Of a DNA stretch of 64,000 nucleotides, positions 47,519 to 60,748 are shown one piece after another (the first letter of the stretch is position 1; the number at the start of each line of letters is the position of its first letter). Made by a program: the position numbers and the translations under genes. Below the pieces are notes generated by a model. That model was not told the DNA's origin and did no database searches. It saw nothing but the letters and a program-made list of their open reading frames with translations. The DNA comes from Arbacia lixula (taxonomy: Eukaryota; Echinodermata; Echinoidea; Arbacioida; Arbaciidae). Location: the NCBI GenBank assembly GCA_963669155.1, contig OZ022581.1, forward strand, positions 4,477,299-4,541,298, given 5' to 3'.

Positions 47519-49032
47519 CTATCCATAAAAACCGTGCATATATGCCCACTAAGTTTACCGACCAATGGAACCTAGCAGACCTTTGAGACTTAAGTGCCTG
47601 TTTTAAAATTGTAAGCTTTTATCTATAATTTATCAACATTATTTTTAGTTTATGATTTTTAGTGATAAATTAAAATACTATTAATTTATATTTACTATAC
47701 TTATTATCTTTTAAATACAACTTTATGGAATATATATGACAACAAAATATGTTGTCAACATGTACTTAGATTGGCACTATTACATTGCGGACATTGCACA
47801 GTTACAATTCGCACAGTAGCGTATGGTTGCTAAGCAACTGAAGTAGAGCCATCAAAGTTTCTCGTGCTGATATATTCACTATAACTTTAGATTGGGCACA
47901 CTTTCTAGACTTTGTAATGATTCATTAGTTTCATGGAAGTTTGTAAATTCCAGAGTTAAATCGTAACTTGAAGAGAGCTATTTCGATAAAGAGGTGGATG
48001 TGGTATGTTCCCAAATGTCTATTCAAAACCAGCATGAATATTGACTGCACAATCCATACGAAAACATCGTTGATATTTTATGCCCTTGGAATGTTAAAAA
48101 ATTTCACAATGAGTCTGTAATTTTGAGCTTCCTGAGAGAAAAGGTGCAAAATGATAATAACAAATACATATCAACAAGAAGTGCTTTCAATGGATATGCA
48201 ATGGAGTGGATCATTTGCACCACCGGGTCCAACCTCTTTCAGTGTTATGTTCTGTCGTTTGTTTCGGTCCATCGAGTCAGAAAAGTAGGACTAAACTGAG
48301 ACTGAGAGGTCAATGCGTAATTAGCGAATTGAAATCAATACTAATTCATGTTGATCTGAATATCAGTCAATGACCAAAACTAATACAGATCTGATGTAAA
48401 ATAATCTAAATGCCAATAGTCTAGGTGAAAAGAAAATGAATGCAGCTGAAATCAAAGCCGTGTATATATAGAACTTGATCCTGATTAAGTGTAATGATAT
48501 ACACGATATGAAAAGAGACTCCAAACTCGCCGAGTATTCATGTTAACCTGAACTTTGGTCACTAGGATCTAAAATATAGTCTGGGCAATTTAAAGTAAAT
48601 GGAGGGATCGGAAATCAAATATACCAACTCAAACCTGAAATAAAGGAATGGAACAAAAGAGATGTGCTCGAAATAAAATGAAATAAAAGCGGGTTTAAGT
48701 GTTCTTATTGTGTTGCGTGTCGACAACTATCCTGGTCCTGGATCAGTACAGGGTATCTGAGGGAGACATAGGATCCCCCACAATGAGTGTAGGAATTTGT
48801 AGTTGGAAGTGGAAAAATAACAGTCAATTAATTACACAGTCGGAGATTAAATCTATTAAGTGCAAAAAGCGTATACGGTCAAAGATGAAAGAATTTATAG
48901 TGAAAGGTTGACATTTTGAAACTTTAAGAATACTATAAAGGAAACAAGGCAGGGTACAAGATAAGGAAGTTAAAACATTATATCACGAAATCACAAGCAG
49001 GGGGAGAGTGGGAGAAAAGGACGAACGAGTGA

Positions 49033-49035
<3 letters not shown>

Positions 49036-49131
<96 letters not shown>

Positions 49132-49201
49132 GGGGGTGGGGGTGGGAATGAATAAATGGAGAGTTGGAGAGGGGATGGAAATGAGAGTTTATAGATGTGT
49201 G

Positions 49202-49244
<43 letters not shown>

Positions 49245-49266
49245 ATAAAGAGAGAGACGTACAGAC

Positions 49267-49306
<40 letters not shown>

Positions 49307-49335
49307 TGAGTGAGTGAGAGAGGGGGTGGGGGAGA

Positions 49336-49380
<45 letters not shown>

Positions 49381-49507
49381 ATCATAGGAGAGGGGGAGAG
49401 ATGAATAAATGGAGAGTTGGAGAGAAGGGGATAGAAATGAGTTTACAGAATTGTGTGTTTACAAGAGAGAGACGTAAAGAGAGATATTTAGAGCGAGAGA
49501 GAGATAT

Positions 49508-49548
<41 letters not shown>

Positions 49549-49550
49549 GA
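49036..49550. repeat. GA/GT microsatellite array
   Basis: Blocks of (GA)n at 49037-49125, 49266-49320, 49338-49377 and 49499-49543, with (GT)n at 49198-49242 between them. The phrase gataaatggagagttggaga occurs in two blocks (about 49150 and 49402), so the array includes a larger duplication. Confidence 0.9.
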
Positions 49551-49744
49551 GAGAAAGATAGATTGATAGAGACTTGGAGACAAGGGGATAGAGTGACGCG
49601 AGTTTACGATACAATGTGTATATCATAGAGTTAGATAGTACTAAACGGGTGTATATAACTCTATGGTGTATATTCCTTGACTTGCCTACCACCCCTCTAA
49701 TATCCTTAGTCTTTCTCTCTACCTCACAAGGGCACACGCATGCT

Positions 49745-49746
49745 CA

Positions 49747-49796
<50 letters not shown>

Positions 49797-49800
49797 AACA
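49745..49800. repeat. (CA)n microsatellite
   Basis: About 20 CA repeats, then aacacaaac. Confidence 0.9.
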
Positions 49801-51326
49801 ATTTCTCTCTCTCACTCCTTTTTTCTTTCACTTCTCTCATCTTTTATCAATGTTCTTCTTTTGTGTATTAGGTTATAAGCCCTATATTGGAGTACAAGTA
49901 TGTACTCGCACATGATCCCATTGCGATGTAATTCACACCTTCCCAAGATTATGAGTGAGTATGACTTCATAGTTATGTTATCTTTCCATTGGCAGCGATT
50001 ACCATGGTTTCCATGGTATTTGCCATCATGTAACAATACCTATCATTCTATATGCAGCATGGCCTTAGACTTATTTGATCAAACAGATAACTCAAGCTAC
50101 AGGGTATTACATTTATGACTGAGTTTGCTGAAGATCCTGCATTTAATTAGATGCAAACACATCTATTCAAAAATCATCCAGTCTCCACAAAAGTATCCAG
50201 TATGGTAACATAAACATTTAAAATGCCACAGTATACAAATCTATTTGAAGGAATGCATTTCAGTTGTTTCTGTCCCTTAACAAATAACATTTAGTTGTAA
50301 AACATTGTCTTAATTCATGAGGACACAATAACACACACAACCACGAAATAATTGACAAAAAGTAAGTTAAATTGGTCTTCAAATAACTACAATGAACTGG
50401 ATAAATCATCCATTGTTTTGTCAATTTGAACTTGTTCAACTTTTTTTCCATTCACAATTAAAAAATCCATTGCTCTTCTGATAAAAAAACTACTTGTGCA
50501 ATACATTCATGTGACATGTAAGGCCAGGTTGAAGTTTTCTCATATAATCAGAGCTATTGCCAGTGTTGATTTCTTGATTTACTTGTGTTTAGCACCATAC
50601 ATTTGTGCGCACATATCACACTACACTGAGCCCTCTATCCTCCAACTCGATAATAAGTTAAAGAAAAAAAAAACCCTAATGCTGGTGAGAGCCTTGCCTA
50701 TTAATGCAATTTATATGCAAAATAGACACCAAACAGAATAACATGCTACAAAAACTGTTTTTTTTTTTATCAAATTCCAAAACTGGAAAAAAGTACAATA
50801 GCTTTCCCTGATTTCCCTGATGTGCTGGAAACGCTGGGGTATCTTACATTGTCTTGATCAAGACTGTCTCAATCTAAAATCCTAATATGAACTGAGCATG
50901 GGACTAGTGGTTATGATAGATTGGTTCTACCATTTTGATGGGTCTCATCTTTGCTACATATATGGTACATATTTGGTAAGGCATTTATGTGACCACTAAC
51001 CATGGTACCATGTTGTTGTAGTGGCTGTAATCAGTAGGTATATGCACATCCCCTTGTTCAAAAGGTTGGATACCCTGAATACCTTTTATATCATACAAAC
51101 CTTCCAACAATGGTCTCTATCCACCCATTTTGGCCATGACTCAACAATTTGGGTACAATATAATGGCTTAAGATGCACAATGCCCTTAACATCATAAACT
51201 ATCATCTTTGTCCAACCAATTTGCTCATAAATCAACAACTTTTGTGTAATATGATTGGCTGACGATGCCCAATGCGGCATAAATAATATGGATTATATAC
51301 ATAATCGTAACAATCAATAAAAATCT

Positions 51327-51515
51327 TCAAGATGGAATTCTATTGATCCAGCTCGCAAGACGCCTCTGTACGTGAGAAAAGAAGAGGAACGTGGCAAGAA
51401 CGGTGACAATGGTGGCGCCAAAGCCCACCCCATGGAAGATGAAGCGGGGCGCAAATACTCTCCAAGCCATGAGGTGTCGTCTAAGGATGGTGGCCGCTAC
51501 CATGGTACCAATGAG
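51327..51515 (-). CDS. PIGO: PIGO last exon
   Basis: Acceptor ctcccatcag. Reads LIGTMVAATILRRHLMAWR through RRLASWINRIPS, then TGA. It matches the conserved C-terminal helix of PIG-O. Confidence 0.93.
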   Translation of the reverse strand, partial: LIGTMVAATILRRHLMAWRVFAPRFIFHGVGFGATIVTVLATFLFFSHVQRRLASWINRIPS

Positions 51516-54500
51516 CTGATGGGAGTGAGGAGAGGAAGAGAAGTAGGAATATTCTTACAGTTTCTGAGGCGTCTTGTCCATTCTTTGTACTTAGCCATCA
51601 GTTAAAAAAAACGATCACCTGTCTCCTTATAGTCCCTTTTTCTTCTTTCTGTCAGTTAGTTACAATTTTTCATACCACATACAGGGGAAAGTCGTCCGAT
51701 AATGCACTGCGCAGCAACATCCAGATTTTTTTTTAAAATCAGTCATGTCTGTTTCTGGTCTCACACACAGTAAGCCAGACCAGCATGACCAGAAGCGGCG
51801 ATGACCCCAAACAAAGTCCAAATATGGCTATATGGTGGGTCGTGGGACAACTCTCTCCTTTCTTTATACATCAGTTAGTTTCAATTAATCACAGGTACTA
51901 ATGTCTAGATGTAGTAATCATTCATTTAATTAATTTTGTACTATTGTAGTCGAGATATTATCATTGTAAATTCTATTGAAGTATATTAATATACATCTTG
52001 TTTGCATACATAACATGTTTTTGAAGGATAAAAATGTTTTAAATTAAATTATAGGACATAATCATGGATGAACTGTTCTATTATCATCATGGGAGTCTTG
52101 ATTTGATTTCATTTAAATGTTTTTTATGATCAGTTTGCGATAATTCCTTCCTTAAAGAGTCATGGAATCTGAGATAGTAGCTGCTGTCCTAAATCCAGTT
52201 GTAGGCCCTTGTGACTGCAGTATTGTAGTACTACTGTTTTGCCTGTAGTGGTTTTTAGGCTTTTAGCAGGACATTACATTACATCCATTAAGAAATGGTG
52301 ATGCCTTCAGTCTCCCTCCCTCCATGCAGACAAGACAAAAGTTATAAATGTTGTTTTTCCTCCCTTTTCCATTAATTTCCTACTTACATCACAGGCTTGG
52401 AAGACTAGGTACATGATGCATATCTGGAACACTGCCCTCACAGCTTCGCTAGATTTAGTGTGCAGATTCAGCTCCCCCTGCTGCTCATCTTCGGAGATGA
52501 CCCTGTTTCCAGTTACCCACAATCCTCTAGTAAACGGCCAGATCAGAATGAGTGGCAGTAAGGCAGCAAAGAAGATCTGACAGAGATCAGATAAAGACAA
52601 TCACACCTTAATTATGTATTAATCCTCTATAGTGGCTGAACATTAGATGGCCTGAATGCTGACGATTATATTGTGCATTATATTGTGCATATAGTGAAGA
52701 GTCCTTTGAGCAATTCTAATATGTATCAACAAAACGTTGGGAGTGAGAGGTACTGGCTGTCAATAAGGAACAGTAATGCAGTCAGTGAAATAAGTAAAAT
52801 AAGTGCACAAATAGCAAAATACAGGCAAACCCCGTTAAAACGAGCACGGGTATAGCGAGAACCCTGTTATTACAAGGAAATTTCTTGGGTCCCGATTTTT
52901 CTTCCATAGACCTCCGTGTATTCTGTTTTCATATATGAGATCGGCTATAGTGAAATTTCTGCTATAGCGAGGCAAATTCTCAGCCCAAGAATAAAGAAAA
53001 AGAAAGGAAATTGACCCCGATATTACGAGCAAACCCTTCAGCCACGCCGCCTAGGCTAGGCTATCATATTTATCAATCCATTGTTTAGGATATTTATAGA
53101 TTCTGTAAAGGAATCTCACTTCCTTTCAACACTCTTTGCAGCACAAATACATCACAGAGCTGGAAATCATTATCCAGTGCTGTATATGCATTACCAAATA
53201 AAAAGAAAAGAGAGAAAAAGAAATGACAAAACAAAAGATAAAGATACACACCCATATATCTAAACACAAGGGAGATGACATATTACCACGATTCTGCAAT
53301 TGTAAGAGCCTATGACTCGAAATGTGATGTCACATGACAGGGTCCTGCAATTCACCTAGTCGCAGCATTGTATGACTGGTCAAACTGTTTCACTGCAGTG
53401 GCCTTAAAGGTAGCCCGTCCCTTTTGCGGATCTAGTTCCATGACTTTGTCATCATTTGGCAGAGAGTGGCTATACATGTCAAGCCTGAGTCATATCGATT
53501 TTTTCAGAAACCGGTGTTCGATGGCTTTGCGCCGATCGAACATCGATGCATCGATACATGACGTCACCCAGCCACTGCCAAGAGCCAATTTATGAATGAA
53601 AATATAGTAAGCATACGCAGTGCAATCCTTCCATTTCCCCACATAGTATTCCACCAAAACAAGCGTGCAATTCTCTATCACCTCGTACCAAAATCGACCT
53701 AGAATTTCACTTTCCTATATTTTATATGAATTATGAAAGGTATTCTCGGAGAATCTATTTTCTCACCGATACTGCACATGTAAGCGAATTTCGATTACTT
53801 CTTGTTTTTCCGTCAAAATCTTACAAATTAGCGTCAATATGGCATCGTATACATGTATGTAGGTTGGAATCTGTAGAGTCTATTGCAACGGGCAGAAAGT
53901 CAATCAGCTTCCGGGTTGCGATTTTTTTTTTCCCGTAACCCTAATGCGTCGAAAAATCGCTTCCGGGTTTCGGACAACGTGACCGGATATTGTTATCACT
54001 ATTTTGGCGACCACGTGGTTATGACGTGATCTACGCGATGCACCAATCAGTGGTCTCCGAATCGCTGTACGGAGACGCTCTATTAGTCTGTACGTCGGCA
54101 GCGTGTATGCAAATGAGCCTTACGCACGATTGCCACTGTATTTCCGGGTTTTCACAACACACGATGCTATCCGTTGTACAAAGTCTATGGACAATTGTTT
54201 GTTGTGGCGTTGCGCGCGCTGGATATGGTAGTGAACGAATCAAATCCAAGTAGTATGTAGTAGCTGCTTGATCATCAAGCGACCTGTTCATTCTCTTGAT
54301 GCGTTACCTGCAAAACTCACAAAAGAGAGTAGGAACCAAGTAAGCAAATTAAAATTGTGAAAATATGAAGATAAATTGTGTATAACAGGACTATCAAACA
54401 AAAGATTTTGTGTTTTCTAGTCAATTTGGTAATTTCGTCGATGCATCGAATTCATCAAAACGAAATCGGAGTTCGACTTCTTCGATCGAACACCGGCTTA

Positions 54501-57500
54501 ATAATCGATTCGACTCAGGCCTAATACATGTATAACCTTTCCCTAGAATCAACAAAGAGTAATACTCGGTTTTGAGGAAATAATCTTCGATAATAGATCG
54601 AGCTTTCTTTTTTTCGTACCACGAAAATAGTCAAATCGCAGTGAAAACTAGTTAGATTTTCATTTATTCTACGGGAGATATAATACCTCTGACCTTAAAA
54701 TTTCACAATTGGCATCCCAAAAATACATGCTAAATAATTAAGTGCAAACTTTCATGGAGTTTGCAGATGTTTGTAAAAGGGCCAGCCATCTTTAATACAT
54801 ATAGATAGAATTGTACCACCTGATGCTCAACTATTTGTTTAATACTACAAACACTACATTTGCACATAGGCAGCAGTAGATTTGTAATGATTGGTGTGAC
54901 ATACCTGTGAGCTGAATGTGTTGAAGGTGACCAGTGCGGCTGGAATAAAGTAGAGATAGCGGGGGAAGTCCCCATCGAAACCGACGTAGGCGGACTCAAA
55001 TCTGATGGCTGTAAACGTGGCTTGGTGCCCCGTTGCAAAGAAATACTGTGTGGCCATGAGGGACCACACCCCAACCACATACCAGGGCACGCTGAAAAAA
55101 CCTGCAATGAAAAGACGACAGACAGAATACTTGATATAAAAATATTGGACAAAGCAGTAGATTTTGATCTTCATGATATTAAAGGAATCATTCTGAGATT
55201 GAATGTAATTGTACATTATGGATAAGTCTAATTGTTCATAGTAATGAACTACGACCACACCCCAACCACAAACCCTGGCATCCTGAAATAAAAACTGTTA
55301 AGAAAAGATAAAATATGGTATATTGAATATAAAAATGTGGGAAAGAGAAGATGAGATATGACAGCATCAACATGACTACACTCTTGTACTTGTGCAATGG
55401 ATGTTGGCTTTCATTATATTAAGACAATTATTCTGGGATTGCACACATCTGTAATCATGGATAAAACTATTCATAGGTGTATATAAATTATACTCTTCAC
55501 TCTTTCAGCTCATTATGTAGCTCTGTCTTTATGACAGGATCTTGAATAGAACAGCACATCTACATAACATCTTACACTGCATATAGGTAAAATAATAAGT
55601 CTCTGTTCTATAGCACAACAAATTTGATAATTTACAGTGCTTCAGTACACATCATAGTCTACTTGGGAGTCTTGACAGCCAGTGTTTTCATAGTCCTCAA
55701 GCAGTCATCCTGTATCTGAAGGATCTATTCAGTCCTGAGCTTAAATAAGTACACGGGTTGCTGGTATTACGTGTGTCTATTTCGAACAGCTCTAGCATTT
55801 ACAAAATGCAAAGACCTCACGTCAGATCCAGACAGTGAATTAACTGTACCACATGTTGAAATACTGGGTCTTTTTATCCTTATTGTTGTTTTTAGCGTGA
55901 CATTACAAGTTCCGCAGTTGGTCATTCTACCCTTTTCATGCAGCACTTAAGCTTACCCATTTTGTAGAGTTCTGGCATAGCACTCAGTGGAGTGAGCTGC
56001 TTCCTTCTCGTGGCCGAGTAGATTTCCAGGAAGAAAATGGTCTGGGCTGCCATGAGCAGCACACTCAGGGCCAGGCCGTCAGAGTGGATGAGAGCGATGA
56101 ACAATGCCAGGGAGACAAGGATGTGGAGATACACCGAGCTGAAGACTGTTCCCAGACCGTACACCAGAGGGGGCTGTTCCTCCAACATGTCTGCGGACTC
56201 AACCGTCTGAGAACTTTCCGGCACTGTCTGATCATCTGACGCATCCCCTGATGGTTTTAACTCATCCCCGGGTGATATTTCTCTGTTGCCGTGGTGATGG
56301 ATGTTGGAGTTGGGCTTGGGAATGGATGGCCTCTTGACGAGGAGCAGATTCAAAGGGAAGATCCACTGCAGAAGAGCAGCCAAGGCGATCATGGCATAGG
56401 CGATCTGTGGGAATACGACCCGCTGCCATGTGGGCGACAGCTCCCGCAGTTTTTCAGGAAGCGCTTGCTGACCCCAGTACATGCACATGCAGATACTGGC
56501 AAGGGGAAGCATGTAGCGGACAGCATACACTTGGCCCGACGATGCACTCAGATTGCCTAGCTGCGTCAGGTGGTAGATGAGAAGAGTAGAAAATACTGCA
56601 ATGGAGCCTATGGAGATGAAGTAACGATAGCTACGGAAGTTTGACTGCTCGGGCAATAATGACAGAGGAGTGTTGAAACCAGATTCAGTGCACCACTCCC
56701 ACCAGTAATGTTCCTCGCGACACGTTACAAATAAGGTGCAAATTCTAACACACACCAAAGAAGCAACTCCAAGAAGTATTATCCTTGCTGCTGGACTCGT
56801 CATAAGCTTTTTGACTCTAAAAGTAGTCCTCATATTTGGCTTATCGGTGTAGAAAGATTCATACGTTTGTACTGAAAATACTGCAATGAAGAACACGATC
56901 ACAGATTGTGTAAAGAAGATTATAGCTTTCCCTTCATTGATCACGTGACTGTCCGAGGCAAGCAGAACACTGTGGAGAAATATTGGAGCAAGCACCATGG
57001 CATATTGCATAACTGACCGCAACGTCACTGTCCTGAATAGTTTAGATGCATTAACACTGGACACCTCTGACCACAGATGGATGGTCATGACTGTGATGCT
57101 TGTCAAACTGGGAATGAAGATGTAACCGGTCACGGAGGACACAACATCACTCTGGCTCAGCAATGCCCCGACAACTACAGCGCATACAATCCATGAAGCC
57201 ACCTGCTTCATCAAGCTCTGTAACAAGTCGTTCATTTGCTCTATTTCTGCATAGTGTTGCACAGTCACGAGCACTGCGCTGATGATAACCGCTAGGACAG
57301 CAAGGGTTAGACCCTGGTACACAAAGATCATCTCAAACTTTGCCCAAATGCTGCGACACATCTCCCTGACTTCAGTGACATACATCCTGTACTGATCCTC
57401 TGCTTCCTGTAGCATTTCAGATGTGATCTCAGAAGCTGCGTTGGAGTTAATGAGCTCATCTATGCGGCGGAACTGCTCTTCAGCTTTCTGGTAGTAGGTT

Positions 57501-57706
57501 TCCAACAGTGAGTATACTTCTGTTGGAAAATCTCTCGCCACTTCATTGTAGGTGGTAATGTATTGATGTATCTACAACCAAACGAACAAGCATGGAGTTA
57601 ATGCATTTGACCAATCATAAAAATTAAAAACATTCAAATAAAAAATTGCAGGAATTAAAATCCTTTTGTATTCATGTTACTGAATTGAGGCTAATTTCCT
57701 GTTTTT

Positions 57707-57759
<53 letters not shown>

Positions 57760-60748
57760 AACCCTCCTTATATTCTGTGTACACATTTGCCAGTAATGCA
57801 AAGCTAAGTTTTGTATTGACCTATCAAGTGTACATGCAAAATTTCAGAAGATTTCTGTACATAAAAACCTTGCTAATTCACCCCTTTGATCTATCATGAT
57901 TAACCCTCATATTACCAGGCCTTGAAAACCATATTGGGTTACAAAGCATCCCTATGCCAATGGTGATGTAAGGGTGAAGTATTGTGCATGCTACAGTATT
58001 ACCCACCTGCTGGGCGTTGCTTCTATAGGCAAAAATGCGTCTGTATCTCTGGACCTGCACCCCTGACAGGCCTGCTATCTGCTGCTGATTGGAGGAGGGT
58101 GACAGGGTGGGACCGACCAGGCTGAAGATTGGGGGGATGATGGCACCCAGGCTAGAGAATGGGATGGGCACTCCCAGCAGCAGGGACAGAGTGGGCACAA
58201 AGTCAATCTGGGAGATGGATTCTGGGATTGTCTGTCAAAATAGTTCAAAGCAAACAGATAATACTTCAGTATAGAGAAAGAAAGAAAATGAAGAGTGGAA
58301 GCCAAAGTGACAGCAAGAATTCACGAAAATTAAACAACTGAGTAAATAGTAGCTTACAAAGAAGGAACAGACAGATCAAAAACACAGAAAGAAAGATAAG
58401 AAAGAAAAAATGCACAGAGGAACACATTTATGTAATCATACAGGAAATTAATTTTCTGCAGCGCTTACAAATGTAATTTACAGCTCAAATCAGCATAACA
58501 GTTCAATGTAAGTTTAAAATAAACTTTACATGCCTCATGGAACTCATACTTGACAAACAAGACAAAACAAATCACAGTGAGAACCTGAAGAAGTCTTGTC
58601 TTGTCTTGCAGAAGATGCCCACAATCAATTGGTTGATTATTATGGCACTAATAAGTACGTGTACATCTTATTTCCTTTCAAATAAGACCGAATTCACTAA
58701 AGTTTGCACAAGCAGAAAGCTTTTGCTCTAATGCACAAAATATGAGCAGTATGAGGTTGATTTATCAAGAATGGAAGAGTACCTTTTCCATGAGGTCTGT
58801 CTTTGTAATGAACTTCTTTGAGCTGTGCATGAAGAGGGTGGCAGACCGTTCCTCGAGACTGTCTCCTCCGTGATCCCCGGTCCGAGTCATTCCATGATCC
58901 CCCAGAACAAACAGCATGGTGTCGTCGTCAAGAGCCCGCAACACAGATCTGCCATGAATTAAAAGGGAGTGCAAAACAGACAGAACGAATCATTCATTCA
59001 AAATAAATCAAAGCCTTTATCAGATCAACACTATGATCCTAACAGGGAGCAAGTGAAACATTTTGTTTAGCTCATAAGAAACTAGACTATATCACTGATT
59101 TTTAGGGTGCATCAGATTTGTTTTCGTATTAATTAGTCACCTTGCACAAGTACCTATATGGACCTCTCTTATTCACCTACATGTATTTCCCTTCAATGCT
59201 TGATCAGATCAAAACCTTTCAATTAAATTAAATTAATCATACAAGTAATCATTTCATATTTTGTATGTATTTTTAAAAATTATTGAGAATAAAAACAGGA
59301 CAGAACTGAAATAAATCATTAGTTTCATGTCATCATCCCTTGGATAATCATGTTGCCCTATCTCAGCGCTAGCTGTGATGCTGAGAATATTTAGGTAAAG
59401 ATCATAAAGGTATAAGAATTGTTTTAAAGATTGTCCGTCCCTTTTGCAAGCTTAAAATTTGAAATCGTCTATCACGATCGTAAATTGAAGAAAGTGTGAT
59501 TCAAGACCATTTCTAAGAATATAGCGTGTTGAAGCTTTCTGTATATGTAAAAAAATTCAGCCGTTCAATTTCAAACCGACTTTTTTCGTACTACGAAAAA
59601 AATATTAGTCTTTGTTACAGTATCTATGTGGTTATTATGCATGTGTAAAATCCTTATTTTATGAGTAATTACCAAGCTTTGGAGATGATTCCTTCAATAC
59701 AACATTTTTTTTCATAATGCGTTTGATAATTTAATAAACAGATTAATCAATAAAGCAGATATTTCAACACAAACTGCTAAGAGCCTGAGGTAAAGACTAT
59801 TAATCAGACGTTGTTTACGTGTATTATTTGAATTTTACACTACGTATCAGTTTCAAATTATGAATATACAGCTTGCTAACACTTCTCTATATGCCAATGT
59901 TTCGTTGGTTTTGTGGTGATCTGAAAAAGGGACGGGCTGCGATACAAAACTCACTTGACGACAGAGTTCAGTTGGATCAACTTCTTGCCCATTGCAGGAT
60001 GGTACGGACCCAAAGAATGGCCGCAATGATCCACTCCTAGAAAGTGAGCGATGATGACGTCCCAATCTTTCTTTCTCATTTCTGGCAAGAGGTGGGATAT
60101 GACACCCTCGTCAACAGTGTGCAGGTCTTTCACATTGAACGATGGAAACGGGAAAGATCTGTGAAACTTGCTTTTGAAGAGAGTCGTCCACGTATCGTCA
60201 CCCATGAACACAACCCGCTTTCCTAACCCCACCAGTTGATCGACGATGTTATCTTCTGAAATCTCATGGGTTGCAAAGTTGCTACCAGCATCTACAAATG
60301 TAGGCAAACTGCCTGTAACCATTCCTTTCAGTCGCTGCAATGTGGTGGTTGGTGGGTCTGCCATGGACCGGAAAAGAACAGATTGTTCTGGCCGTTCTTT
60401 GATAGTTTTACAAAATATTGGCATCTTATTTTGAAATGGCAATTCTTCTGTTACCGTAAGGGACTCATTGAATGCTGCGAAGTCGTATCTTAAAGCGTCG
60501 ATGATAATGATGAGGGCTCTCTTGAAAGGGGCGGATGTTGTGGGACAGGAGGCAGAGGCAGCAGTTTTACCCCCTGTTCGACCCTTTTGCTCTGCCGACG
60601 CTCCGGCGTTTGAGGCACATGGATTCACGCTGCTCTCTGCAATCTCTACCCGGGTCAGCAAAAAACCTTTGGTGAACAGATACATCCCTGCGAAATATAA
60701 CATGGATATCCACAATAATACACTTAACAGATTGCAACCGGACCCCAT
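51327..60748 (-). CDS. PIGO: GPI ethanolamine phosphate transferase 3 (PIG-O), seven exons
   Basis: ER multi-pass enzyme that adds ethanolamine phosphate to the third mannose of the GPI precursor, the group later linked to proteins. Exons 60748-59955, 58948-58783, 58231-58007, 57571-55957, 55101-54905, 52576-52388 and 51515-51327 join in phase to 1124 residues (human about 1089). Residues 8-30 form a signal anchor. The lumenal alkaline-phosphatase-like domain shows IIIDALRYDF (metal D84), DPPTTTLQRLKG (nucleophile Thr near 135), FMGDDTW, FLGVDHCGH and LGDHGM (D282-H283). About a dozen hydrophobic helices follow, including MATQYFFATGHQ and ATILRRHLMAWRVFAP, both close to human PIG-O. The ATG has A at -3 and G at +4. 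All introns are GT-AG. Identity and exon structure are firm. Confidence 0.96.
52388..52576 (-). CDS. PIGO: PIGO exon 6
   Basis: Reads IFFAALLPLILIWPFTRG to MYLVFQACD. Donor gtaagtagg, phase 0 both sides. Confidence 0.94.
52821..53034. mobile_element. pogo/Tigger-like DNA transposon remnant
   Basis: Starts acaggcaaaccccgttaaaa and contains repeated tatagcgag and tataacgag-like words and ttcttgggtcccga, typical of pogo/Tigger ends. Non-coding. In PIGO intron 5. Confidence 0.6.
53280..53403. repeat. Dispersed repeat (GATTCTGCAGTCGCAA family), copy 3
   Basis: Matches 33066-33240 and 39350-39690 (cacgattctgcaattgtaag, aatgtgatgtcaca, cctagtcgcag). It ends exactly at the TTAA of the next element. 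Confidence 0.65.
53404..54795. mobile_element. Long TTAA-flanked relative of the CCGTCCC MITE family
   Basis: TTAA flanks both ends. The termini aggtagcccgtcccttttgc and gtaaaagggccagccatctt are inverted. The interior carries its own inverted arms (gcctgagtc, accggtgttcgatggc and their inverse near 54490-54520), so a smaller foldback may be nested. No transposase frame seen. In PIGO intron 5. Confidence 0.65.
54905..55101 (-). CDS. PIGO: PIGO exon 5
   Basis: Reads FFSVPWYVVGVWSLMATQ to FNTFSSQ. The acceptor side has a decayed tandem copy at about 55253-55480. Confidence 0.95.
55253..55480 (-). repeat. Decayed tandem copy of a PIGO 3' splice-site region
   Basis: Direct copy of about 55062-55235 (accacaccccaaccaca, then atattaa..aat.attctg.gattg, then ggataa, ttcatag). 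The offset is 191 bp at one end and 240 at the other. The exon part is 30-40 bp and the acceptor ag is weakly preserved. Confidence 0.75.
55957..57571 (-). CDS. PIGO: PIGO exon 4, large membrane region
   Basis: A 1615-nt exon starting IHQYITTYNEVARDF with most of the transmembrane helices and a hydrophilic Ser/Asp/Glu-rich loop (around GDASDDQTVPESSQT). Ends in phase 1. Confidence 0.95.
57709..57756. repeat. (CT)n microsatellite in PIGO intron 3
   Basis: About 23 CT repeats. Confidence 0.95.
58007..58231 (-). CDS. PIGO: PIGO exon 3
   Basis: Reads TIPESISQIDFVPTLSLLLG to YRSNAQQ. End of the catalytic domain. Phase 0 on both sides. Confidence 0.95.
58783..58948 (-). CDS. PIGO: PIGO exon 2
   Basis: Contains LFVLGDHGMTRTGDHGG, the second metal-binding motif. 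Donor gtactc; phase 2 in, 0 out. Confidence 0.95.
59424..59938. mobile_element. CCGTCCC-family TTAA MITE, copy 2 (opposite orientation)
   Basis: Almost full-length inverse of 4689-5216, starting TTAA then agattgtccgtccc. The far end stops at gggacgggctg without TTAA, 16 bp from the donor of PIGO exon 1. Confidence 0.75.
59955..60748 (-). CDS. PIGO: PIGO exon 1
   Basis: Start codon, signal anchor and the first two thirds of the phosphodiesterase-like domain. Ends in phase 2 at donor gtgagt. A TTAA MITE abuts the splice site on the intron side. Confidence 0.95.

Larger units (their letters stand above)
47530..51326. other. Region between ANKAR and PIGO
   Basis: No supported gene. Dominated by GA/GT microsatellites at 49.0-49.8 kb. 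N-terminal ANKAR exons might be hidden here but none was recognised. Confidence 0.45.

Noticed and set aside
48978-49628. Long Ser/Leu, Thr/His and Glu/Arg repeat proteins
   Set aside because: Translations of GA/GT microsatellites.
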